Shown here: in pieces, positions 5,849 to 6,114 of the stretch
Numbering within the stretch: position 1 is the stretch's first letter
Layout: every line of letters begins with the position of its first letter
Source: Anaerolineales bacterium
GTDB taxonomy: Bacteria > Chloroflexota > Anaerolineae > Anaerolineales > E44-bin32
Length of the DNA stretch: 6,114 bases
NCBI GenBank assembly: GCA_030606845.1
Contig: JAUWFP010000138.1
Coordinates: 1-6,114 of the forward strand
Direction of reading: 5' to 3'
The notes under the pieces: model-generated
Databases searched by the model: none
The model's input: the letters and a program-made list of their open reading frames with translations, nothing else
What the model was told of the DNA's origin: nothing
Program-made: the position numbers and the translations under genes

Positions 5849-6114
5849 CGATTCGGCCTCCATCTGCTGCGATCCAGCCTTCGTAGGAACAACTCGATCG
5901 CAATCAGGCCAAGCCCAAGCAGGATCGCGAGCGAGAGATTTAGACTGCGGTTAATCTGCAGCCAGACGCACAACTCGCCATAGAGCGCGACAAGCAGCGC
6001 CCTGCGTAGAAGGATCATCGCTGGCAGATCAGGCTCCTTGGCGAACCGGCGGTGAAGCAGCCAAATGAAAGGAAGCGTGGTGCCAGTGATCGCCAGAGCG
6101 AGCAGGAAGAAGAA
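5845..6114 (-). CDS. C-terminal part of an unidentified membrane protein
   Basis: The minus-strand frame is open from the window edge to the TGA at 5847-5845, giving 89 residues; the N-terminus lies beyond 6114. Three hydrophobic segments are visible: about 1-20 (starting FFFLLALAITG), about 32-54 (starting AMILLRRALLV, with LYGELCVWLQI at its end) and about 58-77 (starting LNLSLAILLGLG). They are joined by a basic loop (HRRFAKEPDLP, 21-31) and followed by a positively charged tail (RRLDRSRWRPNR). This implies an inner-membrane protein whose C-terminus is probably cytoplasmic. I do not recognise the family. The stop overlaps the selA GTG by 4 nt, so the two are probably translationally coupled; a selenium-related role is possible but nothing in the sequence shows it. 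The hydrophobic pattern and tight junction make the coding call good despite the truncation. Confidence 0.72.
   Translation of the reverse strand, partial: FFFLLALAITGTTLPFIWLLHRRFAKEPDLPAMILLRRALLVALYGELCVWLQINRSLNLSLAILLGLGLIAIELFLRRLDRSRWRPNR
5857..5861 (-). promoter_or_regulatory. Ribosome binding site deciding the selA start
   Basis: On the minus strand GGAGG at 5861-5857 is separated by 8 nt from GTG 5848. It lies inside the end of the upstream membrane-protein gene and overlaps the alternative ATG at 5863. Together with the GTGA stop/start overlap it points to GTG as the real selA start. Confidence 0.65.

Overview
The window is a stretch of ordinary-looking bacterial chromosome of roughly 50-55% GC, with no rRNA, tRNA, CRISPR or insertion sequence visible. 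It is densely coded, and the two gene groups converge near position 2050. The closest overall resemblance I can suggest is Chloroflexota (Anaerolineae-like). That rests on the coiled-coil tail of the first gene and on the style of the TsaD, SelA and M24 proteins. It is an inference from remembered families, not a search result.

Plus strand, 1-1979. The window opens inside the 3' end of a gene whose C-terminal tail (long charged coiled coil, Gly/Ser/Arg hinge, second coiled coil, aromatic beta-like end) resembles HerA/DUF87-type ATP-binding proteins. It overlaps by 4 nt (ATGA) a complete DUF4213/DUF364 gene, whose family is suspected of heavy-metal chelation. After 72 nt holding two back-to-back perfect palindromes comes a NifX/NifB-type cluster-binding protein with a His-rich tail. 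That tail is built from five 12-bp tandem repeats. The group ends at a long imperfect hairpin followed by a T-run, which should be a rho-independent terminator.

Minus strand, 6114-2082. Read in transcription order, this holds the C-terminal part of an unidentified membrane protein, selA (L-seryl-tRNA(Sec) selenium transferase), an M24 Xaa-Pro-type metallopeptidase, and tsaD (tRNA t6A37 synthesis). selA most likely starts at a GTG forming a GTGA overlap with the membrane-protein stop, preceded by a GGAGG. Between selA and the peptidase lies a strong 13-bp-arm hairpin that no gene explains and that has no T-run. Two of the four genes act on tRNA (Sec formation and t6A), but no selB, selC, selD, tsaB, tsaC or tsaE lies in the window.

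There is no gene-free stretch over 300 bases. The non-coding gaps are 1449-1520, 1980-2081, 3117-3157 and 4415-4498. I see no convincing new multi-gene system. The signals most worth a second look are the unexplained hairpin at 4444-4474, the two palindromes upstream of the NifX-like gene, and the pairing of a DUF364 gene with a His-tailed NifX-like gene without other nif genes.
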